In this document: one piece after another, positions 28,015 to 36,758 of the stretch | How positions within the stretch are numbered: position 1 is the first letter of the stretch | Layout: every line of letters starts with the position of its first letter | From: Chitinivorax sp. PXF-14 | Lineage (GTDB): Bacteria; Pseudomonadota; Gammaproteobacteria; Burkholderiales; SCOH01 | Length of the DNA: 64,000 bases | Direction of reading: 5' to 3' | Assembly (NCBI RefSeq): GCF_040812015.1 | Contig: NZ_JBFNXJ010000012.1 | Location: 1-64,000, forward strand | Program-made: the position numbers and the translations under genes | The notes under the pieces: model-generated | Database searches by the model: none | What the model saw: the letters and a program-made list of their open reading frames with translations, nothing else | Told to the model about the DNA's origin: nothing

Positions 28015-30498
28015 ATGTCCATCAAGCGCAGGGTGCTACCGCACCTGACGCTCCTGGCCCTGAGCGCGACCCTGCTCACGGCCTGCAATAGCGATAGCAG
28101 TGACGATTCCTTCGATACCCCGATCCTGGCTGGCCGCGCCGTACTGCCCGCCGCCACCTTCGCCGACGGCCCGGTATCGGGCCAGTACCTGAGCGGCAAC
28201 CTGAACGGCCAGAGCGCGCCTTTCGCCAAGCAGCCGGTGCAGGGCTTCTCCGCGGTGCTCAGGAACCCCGACGGCAGCTATCTGGTCATGCCCGACAACG
28301 GCTATGGCTCGATCGAGAACTCGGCCGACTTCAACCTGCGCGTCTACACCGTCGCCAGCAATCCCAAGACCCGCAACACGGGCGATGGCAGCGTCAAGGT
28401 CAACAGCTTCATCGAGCTGAAAGACCCGAACAAACAGATTCCCTTCACCATCGTCAACCAGTTCACCACTGACCGCGTGCTGACCGGTGCCGACTTCGAC
28501 ATCGAATCGATGCAGCGCGCGCCGGATGGCTCGCTGTGGTTCGGCGACGAGTTCGGCCCCTTCCTGATCCACACCGACGCCAAGGGCGTGCTGCTGGAAG
28601 CGCCGATCGCGCTGCCCGACTTCGAGAACACCGGCAAGGATATCCGCTCGCCGCAGAACCCGTACAACGAAGAAGCCTCGGCCATCCGCATCATGAACGC
28701 CGCCCGCGCCCATGCGCAGGCCCATGGCAACAAGCGTGCGCCGGTATTCTCGCCGTATTGGGTGGAGCTCAAGTACAACACCAACGGCGTGCAGTCGAGC
28801 CCGGACGAGCACTATGCGCGCGGCAAGAACACGCCAACCGATCTCAAGGCCGCCGCATCCGATACCTTCGACGTGGCCTCGCTCAAGAACGCCGGCTACC
28901 AGGTGGTGACCTGGACCGTCAACGACAAGCCGACCATGACGCGGCTGCTCAAGGCCGGCGTCAGCGGCATCATCTCCGACCGCCCGGACCTGCTGTATCA
29001 GGCTGTCGCGGAATACGACGCCAACGGCGACGGCAAGGCCGGCGATTACCTGACCGGCGACGGCCTGATCGACATCAGCAAGTTCGACGCCCAGGGCCAT
29101 CGCGGCGGCCGCAATCTGCGCCCCGAGAACACCATGCCGGCGTATGAAGTCGCGCTCGACAACCTGATGACGACGATCGAGACCGATACCGGCATCACCC
29201 AGGATGGCGTGTCGATCGTCAAGCACGATCCCTACATCGAGTCGGGCAAGTGCCGCCGTGCTGACGGCCAGCCTTACGGCTTCGCCGACGAGACGCTGAT
29301 CAAGAGCCTGACACGGGCACAGATCCAGTCGACCTTCATCTGCGACAAGCTATTCCGCGGCCCGGATCAGAAAAACGACCTGGCCCTGTCGCCCGTCGCC
29401 GCCGGCCTCGCGGCCAGGAAGGGCTATGTCAGCCCCTATGTGATGCCGACCGCGCAGGACATCTTCGACCTGGTGGCCGCCTACATCGACTACTACTCGA
29501 ACGGTGCCGGCAAGACGCATCCCGACGCAGCCCGCCGTGTCGCCAATGCGAAGAAGGTGCGCTTCAACATCGAGACCAAGGTCAACCCGCGCTCGGACAA
29601 GGATGCACACGGCAACGTCTACAAGGACCGCACCGTGGGCTTCGAGCAGATGGCCGATACGCTGGCCGGGGTGATCGTCGCCAACCACATGGAAGACCGC
29701 GCGGACATCCAGAGCTTCGATTTCCGCACGCTGTTCCGCGTGCAGGAGAAGTTCCCGGCGATCCGCACCGTCTACCTGTTCGGTGACTTCCCGATCTACA
29801 ACGGCCCCGATAGCGACGACGGCACCAATATGCAGGACGAGGCCGGCAAGAACACGCCATGGATGAACGGCATGTTCTGGCCCTATCGCTCGACCGTCAC
29901 CAGCAATGCCTTCCGCGCCCAGACCAGTGGCGGCTTCGAGGGCATGGCGCTGTCGGCCGACGGCAGCAAGCTCTACCCGCTGCTCGAGAAGCCGCTCACC
30001 GGCCACGACGGCAAGACGCTGATGATCCACGAGTTCGACCTGACAACGAAGAAGTTCACCGGCAAGACCTTCAAGTACACGCTGGACGCCAAGGGCACGA
30101 ATATCGGCGACTTCATCCTGTTCAACAGCGACGAAGGCATCGTGATCGAGCGCGACGGCAGCCAGGGCGACATGAACGGCTTCAAGAAGCTGTTCAAGAT
30201 CAAGCTCGGCAAGGCGGGCGAAGCGGTGGAGAAGGGCGAGCTGGTGAACCTGATGGCGATCAAGGACCCTTACGGCATCAGCGGCAAGGCAACCAACGGT
30301 GACATCGGCCTGGGCGACACCTTTGCCATGCCGTTCAACACCATCGAGGATATCGTGATCCTCGACGAGCGCACGCTGATGGTGATCGACGACAACAACT
30401 ACCCGTTCAGCGTCGGCCGCCACGTCGGCAGCAAGGCGCCGGACGACAACGAGTTCGTCACGATCAGGCTGCCGCAGGCGCTCAAGCTCGGCAAATAA
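28015..30498 (+). CDS. Lipoprotein with phytase/esterase-like propeller and nested, permuted GDPD-like domain
   Basis: 827 residues. A lipoprotein signal (TLLTAC, Cys about residue 24) is followed by an esterase-like-phytase propeller start (about 45-225), which resumes near residue 635 and runs to the end. Between them lies a glycerophosphodiester phosphodiesterase-like domain whose parts are in unusual order. The typical barrel end (YQVVTWTVNDKPTMTRLLKAG, then IISDRPDLL) is at about 294-328, before the typical barrel start (HRGGRNLRPENT at about 362, KHDP at about 403). A calcium-loop-like DANGDGKAGDYL at about 335 joins them. It probably hydrolyses phosphoesters at the outer membrane. Start: ATG 28015 behind GGAG; TTG 28009 also possible. 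Confidence 0.8.
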   Translation: MSIKRRVLPHLTLLALSATLLTACNSDSSDDSFDTPILAGRAVLPAATFADGPVSGQYLSGNLNGQSAPFAKQPVQGFSAVLRNPDGSYLVMPDNGYGSIENSADFNLRVYTVASNPKTRNTGDGSVKVNSFIELKDPNKQIPFTIVNQFTTDRVLTGADFDIESMQRAPDGSLWFGDEFGPFLIHTDAKGVLLEAPIALPDFENTGKDIRSPQNPYNEEASAIRIMNAARAHAQAHGNKRAPVFSPYWVELKYNTNGVQSSPDEHYARGKNTPTDLKAAASDTFDVASLKNAGYQVVTWTVNDKPTMTRLLKAGVSGIISDRPDLLYQAVAEYDANGDGKAGDYLTGDGLIDISKFDAQGHRGGRNLRPENTMPAYEVALDNLMTTIETDTGITQDGVSIVKHDPYIESGKCRRADGQPYGFADETLIKSLTRAQIQSTFICDKLFRGPDQKNDLALSPVAAGLAARKGYVSPYVMPTAQDIFDLVAAYIDYYSNGAGKTHPDAARRVANAKKVRFNIETKVNPRSDKDAHGNVYKDRTVGFEQMADTLAGVIVANHMEDRADIQSFDFRTLFRVQEKFPAIRTVYLFGDFPIYNGPDSDDGTNMQDEAGKNTPWMNGMFWPYRSTVTSNAFRAQTSGGFEGMALSADGSKLYPLLEKPLTGHDGKTLMIHEFDLTTKKFTGKTFKYTLDAKGTNIGDFILFNSDEGIVIERDGSQGDMNGFKKLFKIKLGKAGEAVEKGELVNLMAIKDPYGISGKATNGDIGLGDTFAMPFNTIEDIVILDERTLMVIDDNNYPFSVGRHVGSKAPDDNEFVTIRLPQALKLGK

Positions 30499-30521
30499 GA
30501 AAAACCGATGGTAGGCATTTG

Positions 30522-30548
30522 ACGGGGGCCCGGTGCCCCCGTTTTTTT
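30522..30548 (+). terminator. Rho-independent terminator of the phytase/GDPD lipoprotein gene
   Basis: Stem ACGGGGGC/GCCCCCGT with a 5-base loop followed by seven T. It lies 24 bases after the stop codon. Confidence 0.93.
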
Positions 30549-30563
30549 GTTGGTCGAAGGCTG

Positions 30564-31727
30564 TCAGCCTGGCGGCAGCACCTGGGCCAGATAGCGCAGC
30601 ACGTTTTCCCCCATGATGCTGGCGATCTCGTCCTCGTTGAAACCGGCGCCGAGCAGGCCGTCAGTCAGCTCGGCGAGCCGCGCGGCATCGAACGGCACGG
30701 CCACAGCACCGTCCCAGTCGGAGCCCAGGGCTACGTGGCAGGCGCCGATGCGATCCACCGCATGACGCAAGGCACGCACGATGGCAGCCACGTCATTGCC
30801 GCCGGTCGCCGTGTCCCAGAAGCCGATACCGACCAGGCCACCGTTGGCCGCTACCGCCTCGAGCTGCGCGTCGCTGAGATTGCGGGCATTGGCGCAGGTG
30901 CCTTTCACGCCGGTATGCGAGACGACCACGGGCTTGCGCGCGAGCCTGAGCACGTCGTCCAGCGTCGCACCCGATGCATGGGCCAGATCCACCACCATGC
31001 CGTGCGCCTCCATCCAGGCCAGCCACTGCCGCCCCTTGTCGGTCAGCCCGCCCTGCGCCATGCCGTGCGCCGAGCCGCCGATGTCGGTATCGAAGAAGTG
31101 GCTCGGCGACATCAACCGGAAGCCGGCGTCGTACAGCCGCTCAAGATTGGCCAGATCGCCATCGAGCGCGTGCGCCCCCTCGATCCCGAGCAAGGCGGCG
31201 ATGATGCCGGGCTCGCGCTGCCGCCGCTGCAGATAGGCGCGCAGATCGGCTTGCGACTTGATCAGCAGCAGGCGCCCCTCGGCGCGCCGGGCCATGTCGT
31301 GCAGCCGCCACGACTGGTACAGGCAACGCTCGCACAGGCTGCCCCAGCAGCGCATCGGCCAACGCTGGGCCAGCGCCAGCGGCAGGATGTTGTCGGTGCA
31401 GTCGTCGTTGTGGTCGATGTTCTGGTGGCGGGGGGTTTTCGTCACCACCGTCAGCACCTGCAGCGCGACATTGCCCGCCAGCAGGCGTGGAATGTCGGCG
31501 TGGCCACGACCCGAGCGCGCCAGCAAGTCACGGCCCCACAGCAGGCTGTCGGTGTGCAGATCAGCAATCCGCAGCCTTCCATGCAATGCCAGCGCGGCGG
31601 AGCTAACGGCGGCTGGCGGCTGCACCACCGGGTTCAGCGCCCGCTCCACCCACCCCGGCGCCACCCGGTAGAACAACAGCACGCCCGCCAGCACCACCGA
31701 CACACCCAGCCACACCCACGCGTCCAT
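30564..31727 (-). CDS. Membrane-anchored M19 dipeptidase (renal dipeptidase family)
   Basis: 387 residues. One N-terminal membrane segment (about 5-22) and then a metal-dependent TIM barrel. The zinc ligands are in place: H58 and D60 in DLHTDS, the bridging Glu in LGIEGAHAL, histidines in VVDLAHAS and VVVSHTGV, and Asp in LGSDWDGA. Members cleave dipeptides, including D-amino-acid-containing ones. The anchor suggests periplasmic exposure, perhaps in peptidoglycan peptide recycling. It faces the phytase/GDPD gene convergently. A cluster of cysteines (about 117-141: CTDN, CWGSLCERC) is unusual but not a known motif. Confidence 0.9.
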   Translation of the reverse strand: MDAWVWLGVSVVLAGVLLFYRVAPGWVERALNPVVQPPAAVSSAALALHGRLRIADLHTDSLLWGRDLLARSGRGHADIPRLLAGNVALQVLTVVTKTPRHQNIDHNDDCTDNILPLALAQRWPMRCWGSLCERCLYQSWRLHDMARRAEGRLLLIKSQADLRAYLQRRQREPGIIAALLGIEGAHALDGDLANLERLYDAGFRLMSPSHFFDTDIGGSAHGMAQGGLTDKGRQWLAWMEAHGMVVDLAHASGATLDDVLRLARKPVVVSHTGVKGTCANARNLSDAQLEAVAANGGLVGIGFWDTATGGNDVAAIVRALRHAVDRIGACHVALGSDWDGAVAVPFDAARLAELTDGLLGAGFNEDEIASIMGENVLRYLAQVLPPG

Positions 31728-31858
31728 CGATCACTCCGCCAGCCACCCTGGCTTCATGCTAGGCAAGCATTGGCCATGCCGCCGTGACAGTTTCGTGACA
31801 CGCCGCACGCCTCCCATCACGCGTACAATGCGGCATTTGCATCGACAAGGAGCCCAGC

Positions 31859-32125
31859 GTGAAAAGAACCGACCTGGCAAAAAACCTCGGACTCAAGATC
31901 AACGGCCAGTTGCGCCAGACGGCAACGCCGGGCCGCTTCGGCAAGGACTCGGTCGTCGCCGACCGGCGCGAACAAAGAAAGCTCGACCAGGCTGCCGGCC
32001 TGCTGCCGTTCGCGGTCAAGCTCGACAAGGAGTTGATTGCCGAATTGCAGGCACAGGCAGCCCAGCACGAACAGGGCATGAACGAGCTGGTCGCGGAGCT
32101 GCTGCGCAAAGGGCTGGCAGGCTAA
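31859..32125 (+). CDS. Small conserved protein with ribbon-helix-helix-like C-terminus
   Basis: 88 residues from a GTG start behind AAGGAG. The N-terminus (MKRTDLAKNLGLKINGQLRQ) is basic; the C-terminus PFAVKLDKELIAELQAQAAQHEQGMNELVAELLRKGLAG reads like a ribbon-helix-helix segment: a strand, then two helices with hydrophobic spacing. Similar small proteins occur in other betaproteobacteria as I recall, without known function. It may bind DNA or RNA. It is monocistronic with its own terminator. Confidence 0.75.
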   Translation: MKRTDLAKNLGLKINGQLRQTATPGRFGKDSVVADRREQRKLDQAAGLLPFAVKLDKELIAELQAQAAQHEQGMNELVAELLRKGLAG

Positions 32126-32144
32126 GGTCCGAATCAAGTCAAAA

Positions 32145-32168
32145 GAAAGGTGGCGCTAGCCACCTTTT
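32145..32168 (+). terminator. Rho-independent terminator of the small conserved gene
   Basis: Stem AAAGGTGGC/GCCACCTTT, loop GCTA, followed by TT. Located 20 bases after the stop. Confidence 0.9.
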
Positions 32169-32540
32169 TGTCATTCCACGCGATTGAAGTCGCAAACAGG
32201 CAGAAATGCATCTTGCAGGCAGGGGAACCTGCCCAGATCCCATTCAACCCGCCCAGCTTGAATTACCCAACGGGGCCATGAAACACAGCCACCCGGTTCT
32301 TTTTTGAAACGGGAAGCGTTCTGGGCACAGCACCGCAAGCGTTGACCAAGCTAACTGAGCGCTACGTTACAGCCCCGCTCGTGCGGCCTTACAAGTTCGG
32401 GGCCAATATCATGCCAAAGCACATCCGTTTGGCCCCGTATTATTGCCTCGCTTCACACGTAATCAGCGACACCGTTGTAGCCATTCGTGCCGTATATCGT
32501 CGAGTTCGTTTCCTGAGAAGAAGCCTGCTCGCTCATCGTT
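32169..32540. other. Non-coding stretch with inverted repeats, downstream of the SDR operon
   Basis: 370 bases between convergent genes. Two overlapping inverted repeats are seen: GGGGCCAA at 32399-32406 with TTGGCCCC at 32429-32436, and a GCCCCG/CGGGGC pair that would compete with it. A third loose pair (CCCGGTTC...GAAACGGG) is near 32301-32320. GC content is lower than in the genes around. No gene or T-tailed terminator is supported. Confidence 0.4.
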
Positions 32541-33371
32541 TCAGCCCTCGTTGTGCTGTTTCATTGCCTGAGCGATCCGCCCGTCATTGAAACCAATGCG
32601 CTCGATCAGCTTGCGTGCAAAGCCAGGGGCATGCGCCACCACGTTGTTACGCTTGGGCACGGTGACGGTCTCGCGGCGATATTCGATGCAGTCCACCAAC
32701 GCATTCACCACCTCTTCCAGCGCAACAAACTGCCAGATACCTTGGTGCTTGTTCCACACCAGGGTCGAGCAGGGACCGTCGACAATGGCGTCCATCATGG
32801 GTGTCTTGAAGAAAGTGGGATGGAAGGTACCAACCCCCACGCCCTCGTGTTTCAGCTCCAGGCGTGCACTGTTGCACATCGCCCAGACGCCCGCCTTGCT
32901 GGCTGTGTAATGCACGTTCAGCGGCGAGTGGATGAAGGCGGCCATGGATGAGATGGCCAGCAGGTAGCCACGCCGAGCCTTCACATGTGGCAAGGCAGCA
33001 CGGAAGGTGCGCCAGACACCATTGAGGTTGATGTCGATGACGCGGTCGAACTCGCGCGGGTCCATGGTTTCCAGCGAACCAGCGATACCGATGCCGGCGC
33101 CCGCGATCACCACATCAATACCGCCGAAGTGTGCGGCGGCCGCTGCCATGGCTGCGCTCAGGCTATCCATCGAGCGCACGTTGGCGACCCAGCCGGCGGC
33201 GACCTCGGGGCTACCGAGCTCCCTAGCCTGTGCCTGCAAGGCTTCAAGGTTGAGGTCGAACAGAGCGAGCTTCGCGCCCCTGTTGCGCAGGGCCTTCGCT
33301 GCAGCGAGGCCCAGGCCGCCGGTTGCGCCGGTGATCGCGATCACGCGGCCGTTCAGGTCATACCGTGTCAT
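32541..33371 (-). CDS. Short-chain dehydrogenase/reductase
   Basis: 276 residues of the classical SDR family. The cofactor site TGATGGLG is at about residues 14-21, the NAG-like motif reads IAGAGIG, and the catalytic residues are Ser in AISSMAAF and Tyr/Lys in YTASKAGV. The frame is open far upstream, but the SDR start (MTRYDLNGRVIAITG) at 33371 overlaps the preceding SDR gene by four bases. Substrate unknown. It is the last gene of a three-gene unit (hydrolase, SDR, SDR) coupled by 4-base overlaps; the divergent AraC regulator likely controls them. Confidence 0.88.
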   Translation of the reverse strand: MTRYDLNGRVIAITGATGGLGLAAAKALRNRGAKLALFDLNLEALQAQARELGSPEVAAGWVANVRSMDSLSAAMAAAAAHFGGIDVVIAGAGIGIAGSLETMDPREFDRVIDINLNGVWRTFRAALPHVKARRGYLLAISSMAAFIHSPLNVHYTASKAGVWAMCNSARLELKHEGVGVGTFHPTFFKTPMMDAIVDGPCSTLVWNKHQGIWQFVALEEVVNALVDCIEYRRETVTVPKRNNVVAHAPGFARKLIERIGFNDGRIAQAMKQHNEG

Positions 33372-34264
33372 CGTGGTTTCCTGCTGTCGTGTTGCTTCTG
33401 AGTGTGCCTGGATTCCGCTTCGAGCTGCTGGATCAGACCCTGCAATTTCTCGTGACGAACCACCATGGCATCGGTGATCAGGTTGAATATCCCGCGGGAC
33501 AGCGAGAACGGCACCCAACGCAGCGGTGCAAAGATGCGTGGCCGACGCCGCTGTACACCCTTGGCGATGGCGCGCGCCATGTGTTCGGGCGAAATGGGCT
33601 GACGTAACCACGCCGGCACTCCAACTTCATTCATCCGTGTGACGATGGCGTTGCCGCCGAAGGCGACTTTCGCGATCGGCGTGGCTGTCCAGCCGGGGTA
33701 GACGACGCTGGCTGTCGCGCCAGTGTAGGCAATCTCGGCACGCAGGCAGCGCGCCAGCATTTCCACCCCGGCCTTGGACGCGGCATACGGCGCATTCGCC
33801 ATGCCATTGAAGAAGGAGTAGATGGAAGAGGTGACGAGGATCTGCCCCTTGTTGCGAACGACCTCTGGCAGCGCCGCGCGGACGGTGCGCCAGACGCCTA
33901 GCAGATCGACTTCGATGATCTTCTCGAACTCCGCTTCATCGCAGCTGGCAACCGTTGAAGCGCCGTCGCGCCACGAGATGCCTGCGTTGGCATGCACCAC
34001 GTCGAGGCGGCCAAAGCGCTCGACTGCGTTCTGGACGACAGCCTTTGTCGCTATGGCGTCGGTGACGTCGAGCGTCATGGGCAGGACGCGCGATGGGTCG
34101 AATTCGGCGGCGAGCTTGTCGACAGCAGCCTGCTGCATGTCAGTCAGCACCAGGTTAGCACCAAGTGCGTAGAGCTCACGGGCTGTCGCGGCACCGATGC
34201 CGCCGGCCGCGCCGGTGATCAGAACAACTTTACCGTTGAGATCGTATTGCATGGGCTTGCTCAC
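33368..34264 (-). CDS. Short-chain dehydrogenase/reductase
   Basis: 298 residues, classical SDR. The Rossmann motif is TGAAGGIG at residues 18-25, followed by the acid pocket LTLDVTD, NAGIS, the catalytic Ser in VTSSIYSF and the YxxxK motif in YAASKAGVEM. The C-terminus is extended by about 30 residues with basic character (RHTQKQHDSRKPR). It overlaps both neighbours by four bases. The two SDRs are paralogues by layout and may act on linked steps of the same substrate. Cofactor preference is not obvious; the acidic residue after strand 2 (LTDMQQA) favours NAD. Confidence 0.88.
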   Translation of the reverse strand: MSKPMQYDLNGKVVLITGAAGGIGAATARELYALGANLVLTDMQQAAVDKLAAEFDPSRVLPMTLDVTDAIATKAVVQNAVERFGRLDVVHANAGISWRDGASTVASCDEAEFEKIIEVDLLGVWRTVRAALPEVVRNKGQILVTSSIYSFFNGMANAPYAASKAGVEMLARCLRAEIAYTGATASVVYPGWTATPIAKVAFGGNAIVTRMNEVGVPAWLRQPISPEHMARAIAKGVQRRRPRIFAPLRWVPFSLSRGIFNLITDAMVVRHEKLQGLIQQLEAESRHTQKQHDSRKPR

Positions 34265-35238
34265 AGCTTTCCAGTGGTAGTGGCTTGTTGATTGGTCGGG
34301 ACGGTGCGCTTGAGAAACTCGAGCTGATCCCTGACGACGCGCTCGAATGCCTCACCGACATAGATCTCGAAGTGGCCATCGGCGTAGTGCTTGATCTCGT
34401 GGCGCGGCGCACGGCTGGCGTGGCGCAGCGCGGCCTTGGCCGGCGCAACCGTGTCGTTGTCGCAGACGCAGAAGAGAATGGGGGCCTGAATCTTTGCCGC
34501 CTTGCGCCCGGGGTAGTAGCGAATGATGTCCAGGGCGAAGCGGGCAGCCACATAGTTAGGCACTTCATGGTCGTGAGGCAGCAGGGCAAGGGTCCCAGAG
34601 TAAGCGTCTGGCGAGTTCATCAGCGCCGTTTCTCCCGGCCGTGCGTACAGGGGCACCGTGACGGGTTTGGCGCCGAACAGTGCGCCCAGGCGGTCGCGTA
34701 CGGCCAGCGTAGTGACCTTCAAGGAGGTGACGGGGCTCATCGCCAGGCTGGACGAGAGACCATCGGTGAATGGGCACTGCGAGATGACCGCCGCAATCTG
34801 CTTGTCGGCGGCTGCCGTGGCGAGCACATGTCCGCCGCTGAAGGAGGTGCCCCAGAGGACAATGCGCGTCGGATCAATGCTGGGCAGGCTGCGAACATGG
34901 GTGACGGCGGCCTGCCAGTCCTCAAGCTGGCGGCCGATGTCCAGCAACTGGCGCGGATAACCGTCGCTGTCGCCGAAGTGACGGTAGTCGAACACCAGGC
35001 AGGCGTATCCGGTCTTGGAGAATCGCTCGGCAAAGGCCTGCAGGCGCATCTTGCGGGTGCCGCCCAGGCCGTGAGCCATCACGATCACAGGGAACGGGCC
35101 GGCACCCAGTGGACGAAAGAAATCGGCTTTGCAGCGCAGGCCGCCAGAGTTGAAGCTGACCGTGCTCGGCGCCAGGAGATCAGCGGCTGTCTTGGGCATG
35201 TCGGTATCCGTCATATCGAAAAGGGGGATGGCGTCCAT
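34261..35238 (-). CDS. Alpha/beta hydrolase
   Basis: About 325 residues. The nucleophile elbow is GTSFSGG (catalytic Ser), the oxyanion region HGLGGTRKM lies before it, and Asp/His follow in CDNDTVAP and HYADGHFEIY. The lid-like middle part is that of esterases related to dienelactone hydrolases. The start is uncertain: ATG 35238, 35214 and 35199 are all in frame, and ribosome sites are weak. The gene opens the hydrolase-SDR-SDR operon. As a guess, the three enzymes handle a lipid ester or alcohol. The divergent AraC regulator is similar in organisation to loci known for fatty-acid or wax-ester metabolism. Confidence 0.82.
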   Translation of the reverse strand: MDAIPLFDMTDTDMPKTAADLLAPSTVSFNSGGLRCKADFFRPLGAGPFPVIVMAHGLGGTRKMRLQAFAERFSKTGYACLVFDYRHFGDSDGYPRQLLDIGRQLEDWQAAVTHVRSLPSIDPTRIVLWGTSFSGGHVLATAAADKQIAAVISQCPFTDGLSSSLAMSPVTSLKVTTLAVRDRLGALFGAKPVTVPLYARPGETALMNSPDAYSGTLALLPHDHEVPNYVAARFALDIIRYYPGRKAAKIQAPILFCVCDNDTVAPAKAALRHASRAPRHEIKHYADGHFEIYVGEAFERVVRDQLEFLKRTVPTNQQATTTGKL

Positions 35239-35262
35239 TCTCGATTCGATAGCCCTTGCGTT

Positions 35263-35291
35263 CTTGACACTCCCCGCCGGCTCGCTTGACA
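35263..35291. promoter_or_regulatory. Candidate AraC-type operator: two direct CTTGACA repeats
   Basis: CTTGACA occurs at 35263-35269 and 35285-35291, 22 bases apart, about two helix turns, in the divergent region between the hydrolase operon and araC. This is the usual spacing of AraC-family half-sites. The element lies about 30 bases upstream of the regulator start and 30 bases upstream of the hydrolase start. Confidence 0.45.
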
Positions 35292-35323
35292 ATTTACGCC
35301 ACACTTTCCGACGGAGACGGGAG

Positions 35324-36334
35324 ATGGGCAAGCCCTTGCATCGGCGCGTTGTGCCCGCGACTTACGTGCAACTACTCTACGACTACCTGGAGGTGCGCGG
35401 GCATTTGCCCGAGGCGGTGCTGGAGGAGCCGTGGCCAAGGCTGGATCCGGATGGTATCGGCAGCGTCGACGTCGAACGCTGGGACCGGATGCTGCAGCGC
35501 GCGTCAACCCATCTGGCGGACCCGCTGCTGGGGCTCCACGTCGGGCAGACGATCACTTCCCCGCATCTCGGTATCCTGGGGGCGGTGCTACTGGCTTGCG
35601 ACAACCTGGGGGCTGCCCTGCAGCGCCTGGAGCGATATCAGCGGCTGATCTTCGACGTGGTGCCCATGAACCTGCGGCTTGGGCCGGATTGGTTCGAGCT
35701 GATCTGGGATAGCAGCCAATACCTGACCGGCCGCCTGGTCGAGGAGACGGGGTACTCTGTATTGATCCAGTTCGCCCGAAACATCGTCCGGGAGCCTGTA
35801 ACGCCACTCCTGGTGCGCTTCGCCCACCCGGCTCCCGACGACGTGCACCCCTACGAGGCGTTTTTCGGTTGCCCGGTATTGTTCAATCAGCCTGAGCCAG
35901 GTGTGCGCTGCGCCCTGGATCTGCTGACCATGCCGCTGCGGAGCCCCGATCGAGCGCTCATCGCGCTACTGGAGCAGCATGCCGACGCGCTTCTGGCGCG
36001 TTTACCTCAACAGGCTGAAATCGTCGAACAGTTGCGCAAAACCATCTCGGATGCGTTGCGAGAAGGCGAGCCCGACCTCAAAAAAATCAGCGCAAAGCTG
36101 TCCTGCTCATCCCGGACCTTGCAGCGCCGCTTGCTGGAGGCCGGCTCCAGCTTTCGAGGGGAACTGAATCTGGTACGCCACGAGCTTGCCGCCTCCTACC
36201 TGCGTGATCCGCGCCTGCAGATCGTGGATATCGCCCTGCTGCTCGGATATTCGGAGCACAGCGCTTTCACCCGGGCATTCCGCGAGTGGACGGGGGAAAC
36301 GCCGCAGGAGGCGCGGCAACGCTTGCAACCGTGA
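35324..36334 (+). CDS. AraC-family transcriptional regulator (arabinose-binding-like sensor)
   Basis: 336 residues. The N-terminal half is an arabinose-binding-domain-like sensor region (about 15-200), as found in OruR- and VirS-type regulators. The C-terminus is the AraC double helix-turn-helix: ISAKLSCSSRTLQRRLLEAGSSF, then LQIVDIALLLGYSEHSAFTRAFREWTGETPQEARQ. It is divergent from the hydrolase-SDR-SDR operon, with two direct repeats between them, and is very probably its activator. The start is the ATG 35324 after an ACGGAGACGG site; the frame extends upstream without a site. Ligand unknown. Confidence 0.88.
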   Translation: MGKPLHRRVVPATYVQLLYDYLEVRGHLPEAVLEEPWPRLDPDGIGSVDVERWDRMLQRASTHLADPLLGLHVGQTITSPHLGILGAVLLACDNLGAALQRLERYQRLIFDVVPMNLRLGPDWFELIWDSSQYLTGRLVEETGYSVLIQFARNIVREPVTPLLVRFAHPAPDDVHPYEAFFGCPVLFNQPEPGVRCALDLLTMPLRSPDRALIALLEQHADALLARLPQQAEIVEQLRKTISDALREGEPDLKKISAKLSCSSRTLQRRLLEAGSSFRGELNLVRHELAASYLRDPRLQIVDIALLLGYSEHSAFTRAFREWTGETPQEARQRLQP

Positions 36335-36725
36335 CGCGTCGAGTTGTCGGGGCTCTGCCTGGCTGGTGGCCTGGGCGACCACGGTAGGAGTTTTGAGCTC
36401 GCTGTGGGCCGACATTCTCCAATGAGCAGGAGAGCCGTTGAGAACGAGCACGAACCACTGGCGGGTTCCGTCTGGAGTGCGGACGAATGTTTGCCAGCAA
36501 AGTCGTAAACGAGCAACTATGGGCCCTGCAGTACGAATCGGGGCCCCATCAGCAGGTTTTATGCCCTCTGCAAAGGCTTGCTGCATATTCAACCACAAGT
36601 TCATCGGGCCAATTAAGCCGCGCTGTGCTTTGTTTACGACTTAAATAGTCAGAAACACCGGCCAAATCCAGTCCAATTCATTGCTTCTTATTGCAACAAT
36701 GCAGCCGCTCAAGCAGAAAAGAAGA
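36335..36725. repeat. Spacer with recurring GTTTACGACTT motif, one inverted pair
   Basis: This AT-richer spacer has AAGTCGTAAAC at 36500-36510 and its inverse GTTTACGACTT at 36632-36642, enclosing about 120 bases. The match extends partly outward (GAGCA versus AAAGCA). Two more related copies follow in direct orientation at 36779-36788 and 36798-36808. No gene is supported here. It resembles the edges of a small mobile element or a repeated regulator site. Confidence 0.35.
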
Positions 36726-36758
36726 TGAAAAAGAGCCCATTCACTCAGGAATGGGCTC
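36726..36758 (-). terminator. Rho-independent terminator of the glmU-glmS transcript
   Basis: Stem GAGCCCATTC (36733-36742) / GAATGGGCTC (36749-36758) with a 6-base loop. On the minus strand it is followed by TTTTTC. It lies about 85 bases after the glmS stop. Confidence 0.92.

Noticed and set aside
35263-35314. TTGACA copies as -35 boxes of the araC promoter
   Set aside because: Neither copy has a recognisable -10 box at 16-18 bases; they fit better as regulator half-sites.
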